From assembly GCF_019392335.1 (NCBI RefSeq), contig NZ_JAHXRQ010000001.1, positions 434,001 through 498,000 of the forward strand: a DNA stretch of 64,000 bases, given 5' to 3'. Each line of letters begins with the position of its first letter. The stretch's first letter is position 1. Shown piece after piece: positions 49,756 to 59,171 of this stretch. This DNA is from Mameliella sp. CS4. GTDB lineage: Bacteria > Pseudomonadota > Alphaproteobacteria > Rhodobacterales > Rhodobacteraceae. The translations under genes were made by a program, and so were the position numbers. Under the pieces are notes generated by a model. The model searched no databases. It was not told the origin of the DNA and saw nothing but the letters and a program-made list of their open reading frames with translations.

Positions 49756-50306
49756 CGCGGCGAGCGTTTCGCCAGGATCCGCTGCAGGGTCCGGCGGTGC
49801 ATGTTCAGCCGCCGCGCGGTTTCCGAGACATTGCGATCACAAAGCTCGTAGACCCGCTGGATATGCTCCCAGCGCACGCGGTCCGCGCTCATCGGGTTTT
49901 CCGGCGGCGGGGGCAGATCATCGCCCTTGGCCAGCAGCGCGTTGGTGATGTCGGTCGCATCCGCGGGTTTCGACAAATAGTCCGTCGCCCCGATCTTGAC
50001 CGCGGCAACGGCGGTGGCGATGGCGCCATAGCCTGTCAGCACGACCACGCGGCTGTCGGGGCGCTTTTCGCGCAGCACCTCGACCACGTCCAACCCGTTG
50101 CCGTCCTCCAGCCGCAGGTCAACCACCGCATAGGCCGGTGGCCGGGCGGTGGCGATGGCCGTGCCGGCCGCGACGGATCCGGCCATCTCGACCTCGAAAC
50201 CGCGTTTTTCCATGGCCTTGGCGAGGCGTCTCAGGAAAGGTTCGTCGTCATCGACCAGGAGCAATGAGCGGTCAGCTCCCAGTTCTTCGATGCTGCGTTC
50301 CGCCAA
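49752..50306 (-). CDS. regA: redox response regulator RegA (PrrA/ActR)
   Basis: The 184-residue regulator has a receiver domain with acidic pocket DDDEPF, phosphorylated D63 (VVDLRLEDG), K in LSKPAD, and a proline linker (PPPPENP) leading to a Fis-type HTH (SETARRLNMHRRTLQRILAKRSPR) that is nearly invariant in this family. It controls respiration, carbon and nitrogen metabolism in response to redox. The start is TTG 50306, with GGAGG 7 bases upstream; it gives the canonical 184 residues and D63 numbering. Confidence 0.94.
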   Translation of the reverse strand: MAERSIEELGADRSLLLVDDDEPFLRRLAKAMEKRGFEVEMAGSVAAGTAIATARPPAYAVVDLRLEDGNGLDVVEVLREKRPDSRVVVLTGYGAIATAVAAVKIGATDYLSKPADATDITNALLAKGDDLPPPPENPMSADRVRWEHIQRVYELCDRNVSETARRLNMHRRTLQRILAKRSPR

Positions 50307-50384
50307 TAGACTTCCTCCGGCCACCACTGCGTGAAAACGAGTATTAGCGGGCTAAGTCCCGGCGGTCAAACGCATCCGGACAAG

Positions 50385-51008
50385 TCAAGATGCCTCGATG
50401 AAGCAGGCCGTGCGGTCGGCCATCTGCTCCGGCGTGACCTCGCGACGGAAGAACTCGACAAAGCCCTGCTCGGGCAGCACCAGATAGGTGAAGGTCGAGT
50501 GATCGACGAGATAGTATTCGGGGTCCGCGTCCGTCTCCTTGCGATAGTAGGTCCGGTAGGCCTTGCTTGCCGCCTTGACCTGTTCGGCAGAGCCGGTCAG
50601 CCCGATCATCTTGTCGTGGATCACCTCGGCGAATTCGCCGACCACCTCAGGGGTGTCCCGCTCGGGGTCGATGGAAATGAAGATCGGGGTCACGTCATAG
50701 CCCCGCTCTGCCAGCACATCGACGGCATCGGCGTTGCGCGCGGTGTCGAAGGGGCAGACATCGGGACAAAACGTGTAACCGAAATACACCAGGCTTGGCT
50801 TTGTGATCACGTCCTTGTCGGTCACGGTCTCGCCGTTCTTGTTCAACAGCTCGAAAGGCCCGCCAATGGCTTCTGCGCCTCCGGCGATCTTGCTGGTTCG
50901 GCACTGGGCAAAGGGATCGGCTGTCGCGGACTGCTGAGTGTAGACCCAGACACCGGCGCTGACGGCGACGAGACCGGCGAAGGCGGCGATTGCGGCAAGA
51001 CGCTGCAT
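50385..51008 (-). CDS. senC: SCO1/SenC/PrrC copper protein
   Basis: The 207-residue membrane-anchored protein has an N-terminal helix (AAIAAFAGLVAVSAGVWV) and a thioredoxin-like domain with the copper motif CPDVC (C81, C85) and a distal histidine in LVDHSTFTYL. It delivers copper to cytochrome oxidase CuA and has been tied to RegB signalling. It lies between regA and regB, as in Rhodobacter. Divergent from regB by 76 bp. Confidence 0.93.
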   Translation of the reverse strand: MQRLAAIAAFAGLVAVSAGVWVYTQQSATADPFAQCRTSKIAGGAEAIGGPFELLNKNGETVTDKDVITKPSLVYFGYTFCPDVCPFDTARNADAVDVLAERGYDVTPIFISIDPERDTPEVVGEFAEVIHDKMIGLTGSAEQVKAASKAYRTYYRKETDADPEYYLVDHSTFTYLVLPEQGFVEFFRREVTPEQMADRTACFIEAS

Positions 51009-51084
51009 GACTTTCTTCCTCTGGAATGGTTTAGCTTTAGCTATCCATTGAGGGGCTGGACGCAAGAGGGACGAAAGGGCGCAG

Positions 51085-52491
51085 ATGGCGCAGGGCGATC
51101 TTGGACTGATCGGTGACGAGCAGCGCAGCAACTGGATCCGTTTGCGCACGATGATCCTGTTGCGCTGGTTCGCGGTGATCGGCCAGCTGGTCGCAATCAC
51201 GCTGGCGCAGCGCCTTTACAACCTGCAACTGGAACTGGGCCTGTGTTACCTGGCCGTGGGCGTCTCGATCGTCGGCAACCTGATCGCGATTTCGGTGTTT
51301 CCCGAAAACAAGCGGCTGAGCGAGACCGAGAACTTCATGATGGTGATGTTCGACCTCTTGCAGCTGTGTTTCCTGCTGTACCTGACGGGCGGGCTGCACA
51401 ACCCGTTTTCGCTGCTGGTGCTGGCGCCGGTCACGGTCTCGGCGGCGGTGCTCAGCCTGCGGTCGACCTTTCTGCTGGGCTTCACCGCCTTCGCGCTGGT
51501 CACGGGCATGGTCTATTACCACCTGCCCCTGCGCACCGAACAGGGGTTCATCCTGCGCATCCCCGACATCTTCGTCTATGGCCAGTGGGCGGCAATCTGC
51601 ATCGCGCTGGTCTTTATCTCTGTCTATTCGCGCCGCATCACGCGCGAGATGAACTCGATGTCCGACGCACTTGCGGCAACGCAGATGGCGCTGGCCCGGG
51701 CGCAAAAGCTGAACGATCTGGGCGGCGTGGTGGCCGCGGCGGCGCATGAGCTGGGCACGCCGCTGGCCACGATCAAGCTGACCTCGTCGGAACTGGCCGA
51801 GGAACTGGACGATCACCCCGACCTCGTCGATCTCAAGGAGGACGCCCTGCTGATCCGCGAACAGGCCGACCGCTGCCGCGACATCCTGCGCAGCATGGGA
51901 CGGGCGGGCAAGGACGACCTGCACATGCGCCACGCGCCCCTGATCGAGGTGATCCGCGAGGCCGCCGAACCACACCAGGACCGTGGCAAGGAAATCCTGA
52001 TCGAGGACGGCCCGGGCCCCGGGGGCGACTATACCCAGCCGCAGATCCTGCGCCGCCCCGAGGTGATCCACGGGCTGCGCAATCTGGTGCAGAACGCCGT
52101 CGATTTTGCCCGCACCAAGGTCTGGGTCGAGGCGATGTGGACGGATGACGTGATCTCGATCCGCATCGTGGATGACGGACGCGGCTTTCCCCAGCACCTG
52201 ATCGGCCGCATCGGCGATCCTTTCGTGCGCCGCCGCCGCAGCGAAAGCGAAAAGCGCGCCCGACCGGAATACGAGGGCATGGGCCTGGGTCTTTTCATTG
52301 CCAAGACCCTGCTGGAACGCACCGGGGCAGAGCTGAGCTTTGCCAACGGATCGGACCCCTACTCGGCGCTTTCGGACCAGTCCGAACGCCGAGGGGCCAT
52401 CGTCGAGGTGGTCTGGCCGCATAGCAAGATCGTTGCCGATGCCGCCAAGCCGGGCACCGCGCTGGGAGAAAACCGACCAATTGAGATTTAA
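51085..52491 (+). CDS. regB: redox sensor histidine kinase RegB (PrrB)
   Basis: The 468-residue kinase has six membrane helices, the quinone-sensing GGLHNPF loop, the H-box AAHELGTPLATIKL (H221), the redox-active cysteine in EQADRCRDIL (C264, corresponding to C265 of R. capsulatus) and a HATPase domain (NLVQNAVDFA, DDGRGFP, GMGLGLFIAK). It autophosphorylates under reducing conditions and phosphorylates RegA. The redox cysteine and quinone site are both intact. Confidence 0.95.
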   Translation: MAQGDLGLIGDEQRSNWIRLRTMILLRWFAVIGQLVAITLAQRLYNLQLELGLCYLAVGVSIVGNLIAISVFPENKRLSETENFMMVMFDLLQLCFLLYLTGGLHNPFSLLVLAPVTVSAAVLSLRSTFLLGFTAFALVTGMVYYHLPLRTEQGFILRIPDIFVYGQWAAICIALVFISVYSRRITREMNSMSDALAATQMALARAQKLNDLGGVVAAAAHELGTPLATIKLTSSELAEELDDHPDLVDLKEDALLIREQADRCRDILRSMGRAGKDDLHMRHAPLIEVIREAAEPHQDRGKEILIEDGPGPGGDYTQPQILRRPEVIHGLRNLVQNAVDFARTKVWVEAMWTDDVISIRIVDDGRGFPQHLIGRIGDPFVRRRRSESEKRARPEYEGMGLGLFIAKTLLERTGAELSFANGSDPYSALSDQSERRGAIVEVVWPHSKIVADAAKPGTALGENRPIEI

Positions 52492-52502
52492 GGTGAATTT
52501 AA
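52488..52502. promoter_or_regulatory. CtrA box 1 (TTAA-N7-TTAA)
   Basis: TTAA at 52488 and TTAA at 52499 with exactly 7 bases between is a perfect CtrA site. It overlaps the regB stop codon and lies 102 bases ahead of the divL-like start. Confidence 0.8.
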
Positions 52503-52518
52503 CGTTTATGTTTTCCGC

Positions 52519-52533
52519 TTAACGGGAAATTAA
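52519..52533. promoter_or_regulatory. CtrA box 2 (TTAA-N7-TTAA)
   Basis: A second perfect site, TTAA-CGGGAAA-TTAA, 31 bp from the first (three helical turns) and 71 bases before the divL-like start. Confidence 0.85.
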
Positions 52534-52603
52534 CCAAACTAAAATCAACCTCAAGATCAATCCGCGGGACACGGATAACGGGACACGGACAAGAGGCAGG
52601 ACC

Positions 52604-54121
52604 TTGGAGGATCTCTTATTTCTGGCAATCGGCGCCGGTGCCGCCGCGGCATTGTTGGCCGCCGTCCTGATCCTGTTCACGTTGCGCCCGCGCCGCTCGC
52701 AGTTGCAGCACTCCGGCACACCCGAAACCGTGCTGCTGTTCCGACACGGCGAAGTTGTCGATTTTACCCAGGACGCGGCAGAGCTGTTTGATCGCACGGT
52801 GCTGACCGGCATGGGCTGGGACGAGGTGCGCGAAACACTGTTGCCGGCATTCCCGGACCTGCCCGCAGACCTGCCGGACCGACCGGGGCACTGGCATTCA
52901 CCCGGTGTGGCCAATGCCGAGCTTTGGGCCGATCCCGCGGGCAGCCGGTTACACCTGCGTCTGCAATGCACACCCGACGGCGCCGCCACCCTCTTTCGCG
53001 CCCGCTGCCAGAGCGACGAGTATCACCGCCTTACGGAAATGTCGCGCAACGCCCCGGACGCGCTTTGGCAGACCGACGATCACGGGCGGCTGATCTGGTA
53101 CAACGAAGCCTATGAACAGCTGTGCGACAGCACCGGGCACGAAATCGACGGCACCTGCCCCATCGACATCGAACTGCCTGCCAAACGCGTCGAACGCAGC
53201 ACCCGTATCAGCATCAAGCCCGAGGATCACCCGCAGCGCTGGCTGGAGGTTGTTTCGCGCCCGGTCGAACACGGCTGGGTGCATTACGCCACCAGTATCG
53301 ACAGTCTCGTCAACGCGGAAATGGCGCAGCGCAACTTCGTCCAGACGCTGACCAAGACCTTTGCTCACCTGCCCATCGGCCTTGCCGTATTCGACCGTGA
53401 CCGGCAGCTGGTGCTGTTCAACCCCGCGCTGGTGGACCTGACACATTTGCCCGTGGATTTCCTGTCGGCCAAGCCCAACCTCCTGTCCTTTTTCGATCAC
53501 ATGCGGGAAAACCGCATGATGCCAGAGCCCAAGAATTACTCCTCCTGGCGGGACAAGCTCTATGACGTGGTCTCTGCCGCGCGCGAAGACCGGTATTGCG
53601 AGACCTGGAACCTGCCCTCGGGCCTCACCTACAAGATCACCGGCCGCCCGCATCCTGACGGCGCCGTCGCCTTCCTGATCGAGGACATCAGCGCCGAGAT
53701 CTCGCTGACACGGCGCTTCCGCTCGGAACTGGAACTGACGCAATCGGTGCTGGATTGTTTCGAGGACGCGGTGGCCGTCTTCTCGCGTCTGGGTGTGCTG
53801 ACCTTTTCCAACGCCGCCTACCGGTCACAGTGGAAATGCGATCCCGACAGCGCCTTTGCCGAGATCACCATCGTCGACGCCACCAAGGAATGGCAGCAGG
53901 ATTGCCAGCCCAGCCCGATCTGGGCCAACCTGCGCGAATTTGTCCTGACCCTGCGCGACCGGCAGGGCTGGGAGGCGCAATTGACCCGCAAATCCGGTGA
54001 AATCCTGCGCTGCCGGGTCCAGCCCGTGGCCGCCGGGGCGACCCTTGTCCGCTTTACCAGACTGCCCGTTCAGGTAGAGGAATCGGCGCAGCCCGACAAT
54101 CGCCAAAAGGCGGTGGGATAG
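52604..54121 (+). CDS. DivL-like PAS protein without kinase domain
   Basis: The 505-residue protein begins with one membrane helix (ISFLAIGAGAAAALLAAVLIL-type segment, residues 4-26) followed by three or four PAS domains (ALWQTDDHGRLIWYNEAYEQLC near residue 150, LPIGLAVFDRDRQLVLFNPAL near 265, DCFEDAVAVFSRLGVLTFSNAAYRSQW near 385). It ends where Caulobacter DivL has its HisKA and ATPase domains. The position next to tsaE and the paired CtrA boxes fit DivL, which in Caulobacter controls CckA. The start is TTG 52604, with AGAGGCAGG upstream. Confidence 0.75.
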   Translation: MEDLLFLAIGAGAAAALLAAVLILFTLRPRRSQLQHSGTPETVLLFRHGEVVDFTQDAAELFDRTVLTGMGWDEVRETLLPAFPDLPADLPDRPGHWHSPGVANAELWADPAGSRLHLRLQCTPDGAATLFRARCQSDEYHRLTEMSRNAPDALWQTDDHGRLIWYNEAYEQLCDSTGHEIDGTCPIDIELPAKRVERSTRISIKPEDHPQRWLEVVSRPVEHGWVHYATSIDSLVNAEMAQRNFVQTLTKTFAHLPIGLAVFDRDRQLVLFNPALVDLTHLPVDFLSAKPNLLSFFDHMRENRMMPEPKNYSSWRDKLYDVVSAAREDRYCETWNLPSGLTYKITGRPHPDGAVAFLIEDISAEISLTRRFRSELELTQSVLDCFEDAVAVFSRLGVLTFSNAAYRSQWKCDPDSAFAEITIVDATKEWQQDCQPSPIWANLREFVLTLRDRQGWEAQLTRKSGEILRCRVQPVAAGATLVRFTRLPVQVEESAQPDNRQKAVG

Positions 54122-54162
54122 CCGCTTGCAGGTCCCGGCAGGGCGCCGGTATCCTCGCCGCC

Positions 54163-54636
54163 ATGACAGCCCGCCAGACCGCCCTCACCCTGCCCACACC
54201 AGAGGCCACCTGCGACCTGGCCCGCCGCATCGGCGCCGGTCTGCGACCCGGCGACGTGTTGTTGCTGACCGGTGAAATCGGCGCCGGAAAAACCCATTTC
54301 GCGCGCTGCCTGATCCAGTCCCTGCTGGAGGTGCCCGAGGACGTGCCCTCGCCCACCTTCACCCTGGTGCAGATCTATGACACCACCGCCGGAGAGCTCT
54401 GGCACGCGGATCTCTACCGGCTCACCGGCCCGGACGAGAGCGTGGAACTGGGCCTGACAGAGGCCTTCGAAACGGCCATCTGCCTTGTCGAATGGCCCGA
54501 CCGGCTGCAAGAACTGGCCCCGCGCGACGCCCTGCGTCTGAGCTTGACCGCCGGACCGGCCGAGGACGCCCGCGCGCTGGTCCTGGACTGGGAGGCGCCG
54601 CGCTGGGACGCGCTGATCGCGGAGCAGGCGGCGTGA
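54163..54636 (+). CDS. tsaE: tRNA t6A biosynthesis ATPase TsaE
   Basis: The 157-residue P-loop ATPase has GEIGAGKTHFARCLIQ, switch region VPSPTFTLVQIYD, HADLYRL and VEWPDRL. It drives TsaD turnover in t6A37 synthesis. Its stop overlaps the GTG start of amgK. Confidence 0.94.
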   Translation: MTARQTALTLPTPEATCDLARRIGAGLRPGDVLLLTGEIGAGKTHFARCLIQSLLEVPEDVPSPTFTLVQIYDTTAGELWHADLYRLTGPDESVELGLTEAFETAICLVEWPDRLQELAPRDALRLSLTAGPAEDARALVLDWEAPRWDALIAEQAA

Positions 54637-55595
54637 CCGATTTCCTCGACGCCGCTGGATGGGGCGCCGTCCGGCAAGAGGCGCTGGCCGGAGATGCCTC
54701 GGCCCGGCGCTACACACGGCTGTTTCGGGGGGACAAAACCGCCATCCTGATGCAGGACCCCGAGGGCGACGTGGCGCTTTTTGCCCGTCTTGCCCGGCAC
54801 CTGTCAGGCGCGGGCCTCAGCGCGCCGCGTATCCTGGCCGAGGACAACGCCAGCGGCCTGTTGCTGATCGAGGATCTTGGCGACGGGTTGATCGCGCGGC
54901 TGGCCAACACTCCCGCGATTGAGCGGGACCTCTACCTGCTGGCGACGGATGCGCTCATCGAACTGCACCGCCATCCGGCAGCGCCCGACCTGCCCATCGC
55001 CACTCCGGATCACCTCGCCCGGCAGATCGACCTTGCCTTCATCCACTACACGCATGCGCCAAAGGGTCTGCCCGACGCCATCGCCGCCTTCCGCCCCCTG
55101 CTCGAGGCCCACGCACAACCCGCCGATGTCATGGTGCTGCGCGACTACCACGCCGAGAACATCCTGGTATTGCCCGATCGCTCCGGTACCGCACGCGCCG
55201 GGTTACTGGATTTCCAGGACGCGCTTCTGGGGCACCGCGCCTATGACCTCGTGTCGCTGATCCAGGACGCGCGCCGCGATGTGCGGGCGGACACCGCCGA
55301 GGCCTGTATCCGGCATTACTGCGCCGCCACCGGCCAGGCGAAAGAGGCTTTCCGCACGTCGCTTGCGGTGCTGGGTGCCCAGCGCAACCTGCGCATCCTC
55401 GGCGTCTTTGCCCGCCTCGCCGCGACGCGCGGCAAGCCGCAGTACATCGACCTGATTCCGCGCGTCTGGGGACATCTGCAGACCGATCTTTCGCACCCGC
55501 TGCTGTCCCCGGTAAAAGAGATCCTCGACGCTGCCCTGCCCGCGCCCACCCCCGATCACCTGACAAGGTTGAAGTCCCGATGCCCGACGCCGTGA
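54633..55595 (+). CDS. amgK: cell-wall amino-sugar kinase AmgK
   Basis: The 320-residue protein has an aminoglycoside phosphotransferase fold, with DASARRYTRLF, LLLIEDLGDGL, VLRDYHAENILVL (catalytic D and N) and GLLDFQDALLGHRAYDL. AmgK phosphorylates N-acetylmuramate and N-acetylglucosamine at C1 in peptidoglycan recycling and pairs with MurU, encoded next. GTG 54633 overlaps the tsaE stop. Confidence 0.9.
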   Translation: MTDFLDAAGWGAVRQEALAGDASARRYTRLFRGDKTAILMQDPEGDVALFARLARHLSGAGLSAPRILAEDNASGLLLIEDLGDGLIARLANTPAIERDLYLLATDALIELHRHPAAPDLPIATPDHLARQIDLAFIHYTHAPKGLPDAIAAFRPLLEAHAQPADVMVLRDYHAENILVLPDRSGTARAGLLDFQDALLGHRAYDLVSLIQDARRDVRADTAEACIRHYCAATGQAKEAFRTSLAVLGAQRNLRILGVFARLAATRGKPQYIDLIPRVWGHLQTDLSHPLLSPVKEILDAALPAPTPDHLTRLKSRCPTP

Positions 55596-56248
55596 TGCTC
55601 TTTGCCGCCGGGTTCGGCACCCGCATGGGCGCGTTGACGGCATCGCGCCCCAAACCGCTGATCAAGGTCGCAGGCCAACCCCTGCTCGATCATGCGCTGG
55701 AGCTGACCGCCGGTATCCCGACCCGCGTCGTGAACGCGCATTACCTGTCGGACCAGATCACGGCGCACCTGAACGGGACAGGCGTGCATGTCTCTGTCGA
55801 ACAGCCTGACATCCTCGACACCGGCGGCGGCTTGCGTTTTGCCTTGTCGAGACTTGGTACACAGCCTGTATACACGTTGAACACTGATGCCGTCTGGAAC
55901 GGTCCGAACCCCTTGGAGCTGCTGCGCGCCGCATGGGACCCGGACCGGATGGATGCGCTCTTGCTCTGCGTACCGCTGGCCCGGGCCGTGGGCCGTAAAA
56001 CACCGGGGGATTTCAGCCTGCAGCCGGACGGGCAGCTGACCCGGCAGGGCGATCTTGTCTATACCGGCGCGCAGATCATCAAGACCGAGGGGCTGCATGC
56101 CATCCCCGAGAAAGCCTTTTCGCTCAATCGCCTGTGGAACGCGCAGGCGGAAACGGGTCGCCTCTGCGGCCTCACCTACCCGGGCCAATGGTGCGACGTG
56201 GGCCACCCCGAAGGCATCGCCCTGGCCGAAGGACTGCTGAATGTTTGA
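55580..56248 (+). CDS. murU: N-acetylmuramate 1-phosphate uridylyltransferase MurU
   Basis: The 222-residue nucleotidyltransferase has MLFAAGFGTRMGALTASRPKPLIKVAGQPL, DILDTGGGL and LNTDAVW. It makes UDP-MurNAc from MurNAc-1-phosphate, completing the recycling bypass started by AmgK. It overlaps amgK by 16 bases and addB by 8. Confidence 0.92.
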   Translation: MPDAVMLFAAGFGTRMGALTASRPKPLIKVAGQPLLDHALELTAGIPTRVVNAHYLSDQITAHLNGTGVHVSVEQPDILDTGGGLRFALSRLGTQPVYTLNTDAVWNGPNPLELLRAAWDPDRMDALLLCVPLARAVGRKTPGDFSLQPDGQLTRQGDLVYTGAQIIKTEGLHAIPEKAFSLNRLWNAQAETGRLCGLTYPGQWCDVGHPEGIALAEGLLNV

Positions 56249-59171
56249 CGACACGGGACCGCGCCTGTTCGGCCTGCCGCCGGGCGCCGATTTTGCGAGT
56301 GAACTGGTGGCGGGCCTGCGCGCCCGTCTGGGCGATACCCTGCCCGAGGCCCTGGCGCAGGTGGAAATCTACGTCAACTCCGACCGTATGGCCCGCCGCC
56401 TGCGCGAGGTTTTCGACACGGGTCCTGCCAGCCTCTTGCCACGCATCCGCCTTGTGACCGACCTGGCCGACCCGCTGACAAAGGCGGCGCTGCCCGCGCC
56501 GGTGCCGCCGCTGCGCCGGCGGCTGGAACTGACGGGGTTGGTGTCCAAACTGCTGGACCAGGCGCCCGACCTTGCGCCGCGCGCGGCGCTTTTTGACCTG
56601 GCCGACAGCCTGGCGACCCTGATGGAGGAAATGCAGGGCGAAGGCGTGGCGCCCGAGGTGATCGAAAACCTCGACGTCTCGGACCAGTCCGGCCACTGGC
56701 AACGCGCGCTGACCTTCCTGCGCATCGTGCAACAGTATTTTGAGGCCGACAGCGCGCCGGACCCACAGGCCTATGCCCGCCGCGCGCTGGATCTGCGGCT
56801 GCGGCAATGGCAGGAGAGCCCGCCGCAGCACCCGATCCTTGTCGCGGGGTCCACAGGATCGCGCGGGACAACGGCGGCCTTCATGGAGGCGGTGGCGCGG
56901 CTGCCGCAAGGGGCGGTGATCCTGCCCGGCTTTGACACCGATACGCCCGATCACGTCTGGGACCGGCTGGATACCGCGCTGACCGGCGAGGATCACCCGC
57001 AGTTCCGCTTTGCCCGGCTGATGCAGGCGCTGGACCTGACCCCGGGGCAAGTCCGCCCCTGGACCGACACGCCCCCGCCCAGCCCGGTGCGCAACCGCGT
57101 GTTGTCGCTGGCCCTCCGTCCCGCGCCGGTCACGCACCAGTGGCTGTCCGAGGGACCGTCACTGCCGCCGCTGGACGCGGCGATGCAGGATGTGACCCTT
57201 TTGGAGGCTCCCAGCCAGCGGGACGAGGCGCTGGCCATCGCCCTGCGCCTGCGGCAGGCGGTGGCGGAAGGCCAGCGCGCCGCCGTCATCACCCCCGACC
57301 GGATGCTGACCCGGCGCGTGACCTCTGCACTGGACCGCTGGAACATCCTGCCGGACGACAGCGGCGGCACGCCTGCGCAGCTGACCCCGCCCGGGCGGCT
57401 GCTACGCCATGTGGCGGAACTGTTTGTCAAACCGCTGACAGCGGAAATGCTGCTGACCCTGCTCAAGCATCCGCTGACCCACAGCGGGGCCGACCGGGGG
57501 CCGCACCTGCTGAATACCCGCGAGTTGGAACTGTTCATCCGCCGCAAGGGCATGCCCTATCCCCAGCCCGAACCGCTTGCCCTCTGGGGCGAAAAGCGGT
57601 CGCAGGGCGACTGGGCGGCCTGGGTGGGCGCACGGTTCTGCGGGCAAGAACGGTCCGGAAAACGCCCGCTGGCGGACTGGATCGCGGATCTGCTGGCGCT
57701 GGCAGGCGCCATCTGTGCCGGGTCGGGCACCGAGGGGACCGGCGGGCTGTGGCAGGAGGCGGCGGGCCGCAAGCTGCAGGGCGTCATGGCAGGGCTGGAA
57801 CGAGAGGCGGAGCATGGCGCCGAGATGAGCGCCCGCGATTTCGCCGACCTGCTGGGCGCACTCCTGTCGCGCGAAGAGGTGCGCGACCGCGACGCCCCGC
57901 ACCCGGATATCCTGATCTGGGGCACGCTGGAGGCCCGGGTCATGGATGCCGACCTGGTGATCCTTGCAGGCCTCAATGAGGGCGCCTGGCCGGAACTGCC
58001 CGGCGCCGATCCCTGGCTGAACCGGCAGATGCGGGCCAAGGCGGGGCTGCTCTTGCCCGAACGGCGCATCGGCCTGTCGGCACATGACTTTCAGCAGGCC
58101 GCCGGTGCGCCAGAGGTCTGGCTGTCGCGGTCGCTGAAATCGGACGAGGCGGAAACCGTGCCCTCGCGCTGGGTCAACCGGCTGCTGAACCTGATGCGCG
58201 GACTGGAGGCGCAGGGCGGCAAGGAGACCATCGCCGCCATGCAGGCGCGCGGCAACCACTGGCTGGCGCTGGCCCGTGCCTCGGAAACACCGATCGAGGC
58301 CACGCCGGTGCCGCGCCCCTCGCCCGCGCCGCCCGCCGGGACCAGGCCTGCGAAACTCTCGGTCACGGAAATCAAGCGGCTGGTGCGTGACCCCTTTGCC
58401 ATCTACGCCAAACACGTCCTGCGACTGCGGCCGCTGGATCCGCTGATGCAGGCGCCCGATGCGCTGATGCGCGGCATCCTCACCCACAAGGTGCTGGAAG
58501 ACTTCGTGAAAGCCACGCAGGAAGAACCGCTGGACTTGCGGCCCGAGCGTCTGATGGCTCTGGCCGAACAGATCATCGGCGACCCGGACCAAGTGCCCTT
58601 TCCCACCGTCCGCGCCCTCTGGCAGGCGCGCATGGCCCGCATCGCCCCCTGGTTCGTCGAGACAGAGGTGGACCGACAAGGCCGCGCCACCCCCAGCAAG
58701 TACGAGATCAAGGGCACCCGCGAGATCGCCGCGCTGGGCTTTACCCTGAGCGCCACCGCCGACCGGATCGACATCGACGGGCGCGGCGGGGCGCATATCT
58801 ACGACTACAAGACCGGCGCCGCGCCCTCGGCCAAGGAACAGCGGTCCTTTGACAAGCAACTGCTCTTGGAGGCAGCGATGCTGGACGAGGGCGGATTTCC
58901 CCCGCTGGACCCGCCGCATGTGGAACGCGCGGTCTTCATCTCGTTGCAGCCCTCGAACCCGCGTGAGGTGCTGGCCCCGCTGGAGGACGCGCCGCCCGAA
59001 CAGGTCTGGCAGGAGTTCGTCGCCCTCATCACCGCCTATCACGCCGCCGAAACCGGGTTCACCGCCCGCCGTGCCCTGCAAAAGGACAGCGATGCCGGGG
59101 ATTTCGATCACCTCGCGCGTTACGGCGAATGGGACGTGACCGATGCGCCGGTCAAGGAGGTGCTGACATGA
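56241..59171 (+). CDS. addB: double-strand break repair protein AddB
   Basis: The 976-residue alphaproteobacterial AddB has a helicase-like N-terminal region lacking a clear Walker A, and a C-terminal PD-(D/E)XK nuclease with GILTHKVLEDF and ADRIDIDGRGGAHIYDYKTG. Length is usual. With AddA it resects DNA ends for RecA loading. It overlaps addA by ATGA. Confidence 0.94.
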   Translation: MFDDTGPRLFGLPPGADFASELVAGLRARLGDTLPEALAQVEIYVNSDRMARRLREVFDTGPASLLPRIRLVTDLADPLTKAALPAPVPPLRRRLELTGLVSKLLDQAPDLAPRAALFDLADSLATLMEEMQGEGVAPEVIENLDVSDQSGHWQRALTFLRIVQQYFEADSAPDPQAYARRALDLRLRQWQESPPQHPILVAGSTGSRGTTAAFMEAVARLPQGAVILPGFDTDTPDHVWDRLDTALTGEDHPQFRFARLMQALDLTPGQVRPWTDTPPPSPVRNRVLSLALRPAPVTHQWLSEGPSLPPLDAAMQDVTLLEAPSQRDEALAIALRLRQAVAEGQRAAVITPDRMLTRRVTSALDRWNILPDDSGGTPAQLTPPGRLLRHVAELFVKPLTAEMLLTLLKHPLTHSGADRGPHLLNTRELELFIRRKGMPYPQPEPLALWGEKRSQGDWAAWVGARFCGQERSGKRPLADWIADLLALAGAICAGSGTEGTGGLWQEAAGRKLQGVMAGLEREAEHGAEMSARDFADLLGALLSREEVRDRDAPHPDILIWGTLEARVMDADLVILAGLNEGAWPELPGADPWLNRQMRAKAGLLLPERRIGLSAHDFQQAAGAPEVWLSRSLKSDEAETVPSRWVNRLLNLMRGLEAQGGKETIAAMQARGNHWLALARASETPIEATPVPRPSPAPPAGTRPAKLSVTEIKRLVRDPFAIYAKHVLRLRPLDPLMQAPDALMRGILTHKVLEDFVKATQEEPLDLRPERLMALAEQIIGDPDQVPFPTVRALWQARMARIAPWFVETEVDRQGRATPSKYEIKGTREIAALGFTLSATADRIDIDGRGGAHIYDYKTGAAPSAKEQRSFDKQLLLEAAMLDEGGFPPLDPPHVERAVFISLQPSNPREVLAPLEDAPPEQVWQEFVALITAYHAAETGFTARRALQKDSDAGDFDHLARYGEWDVTDAPVKEVLT

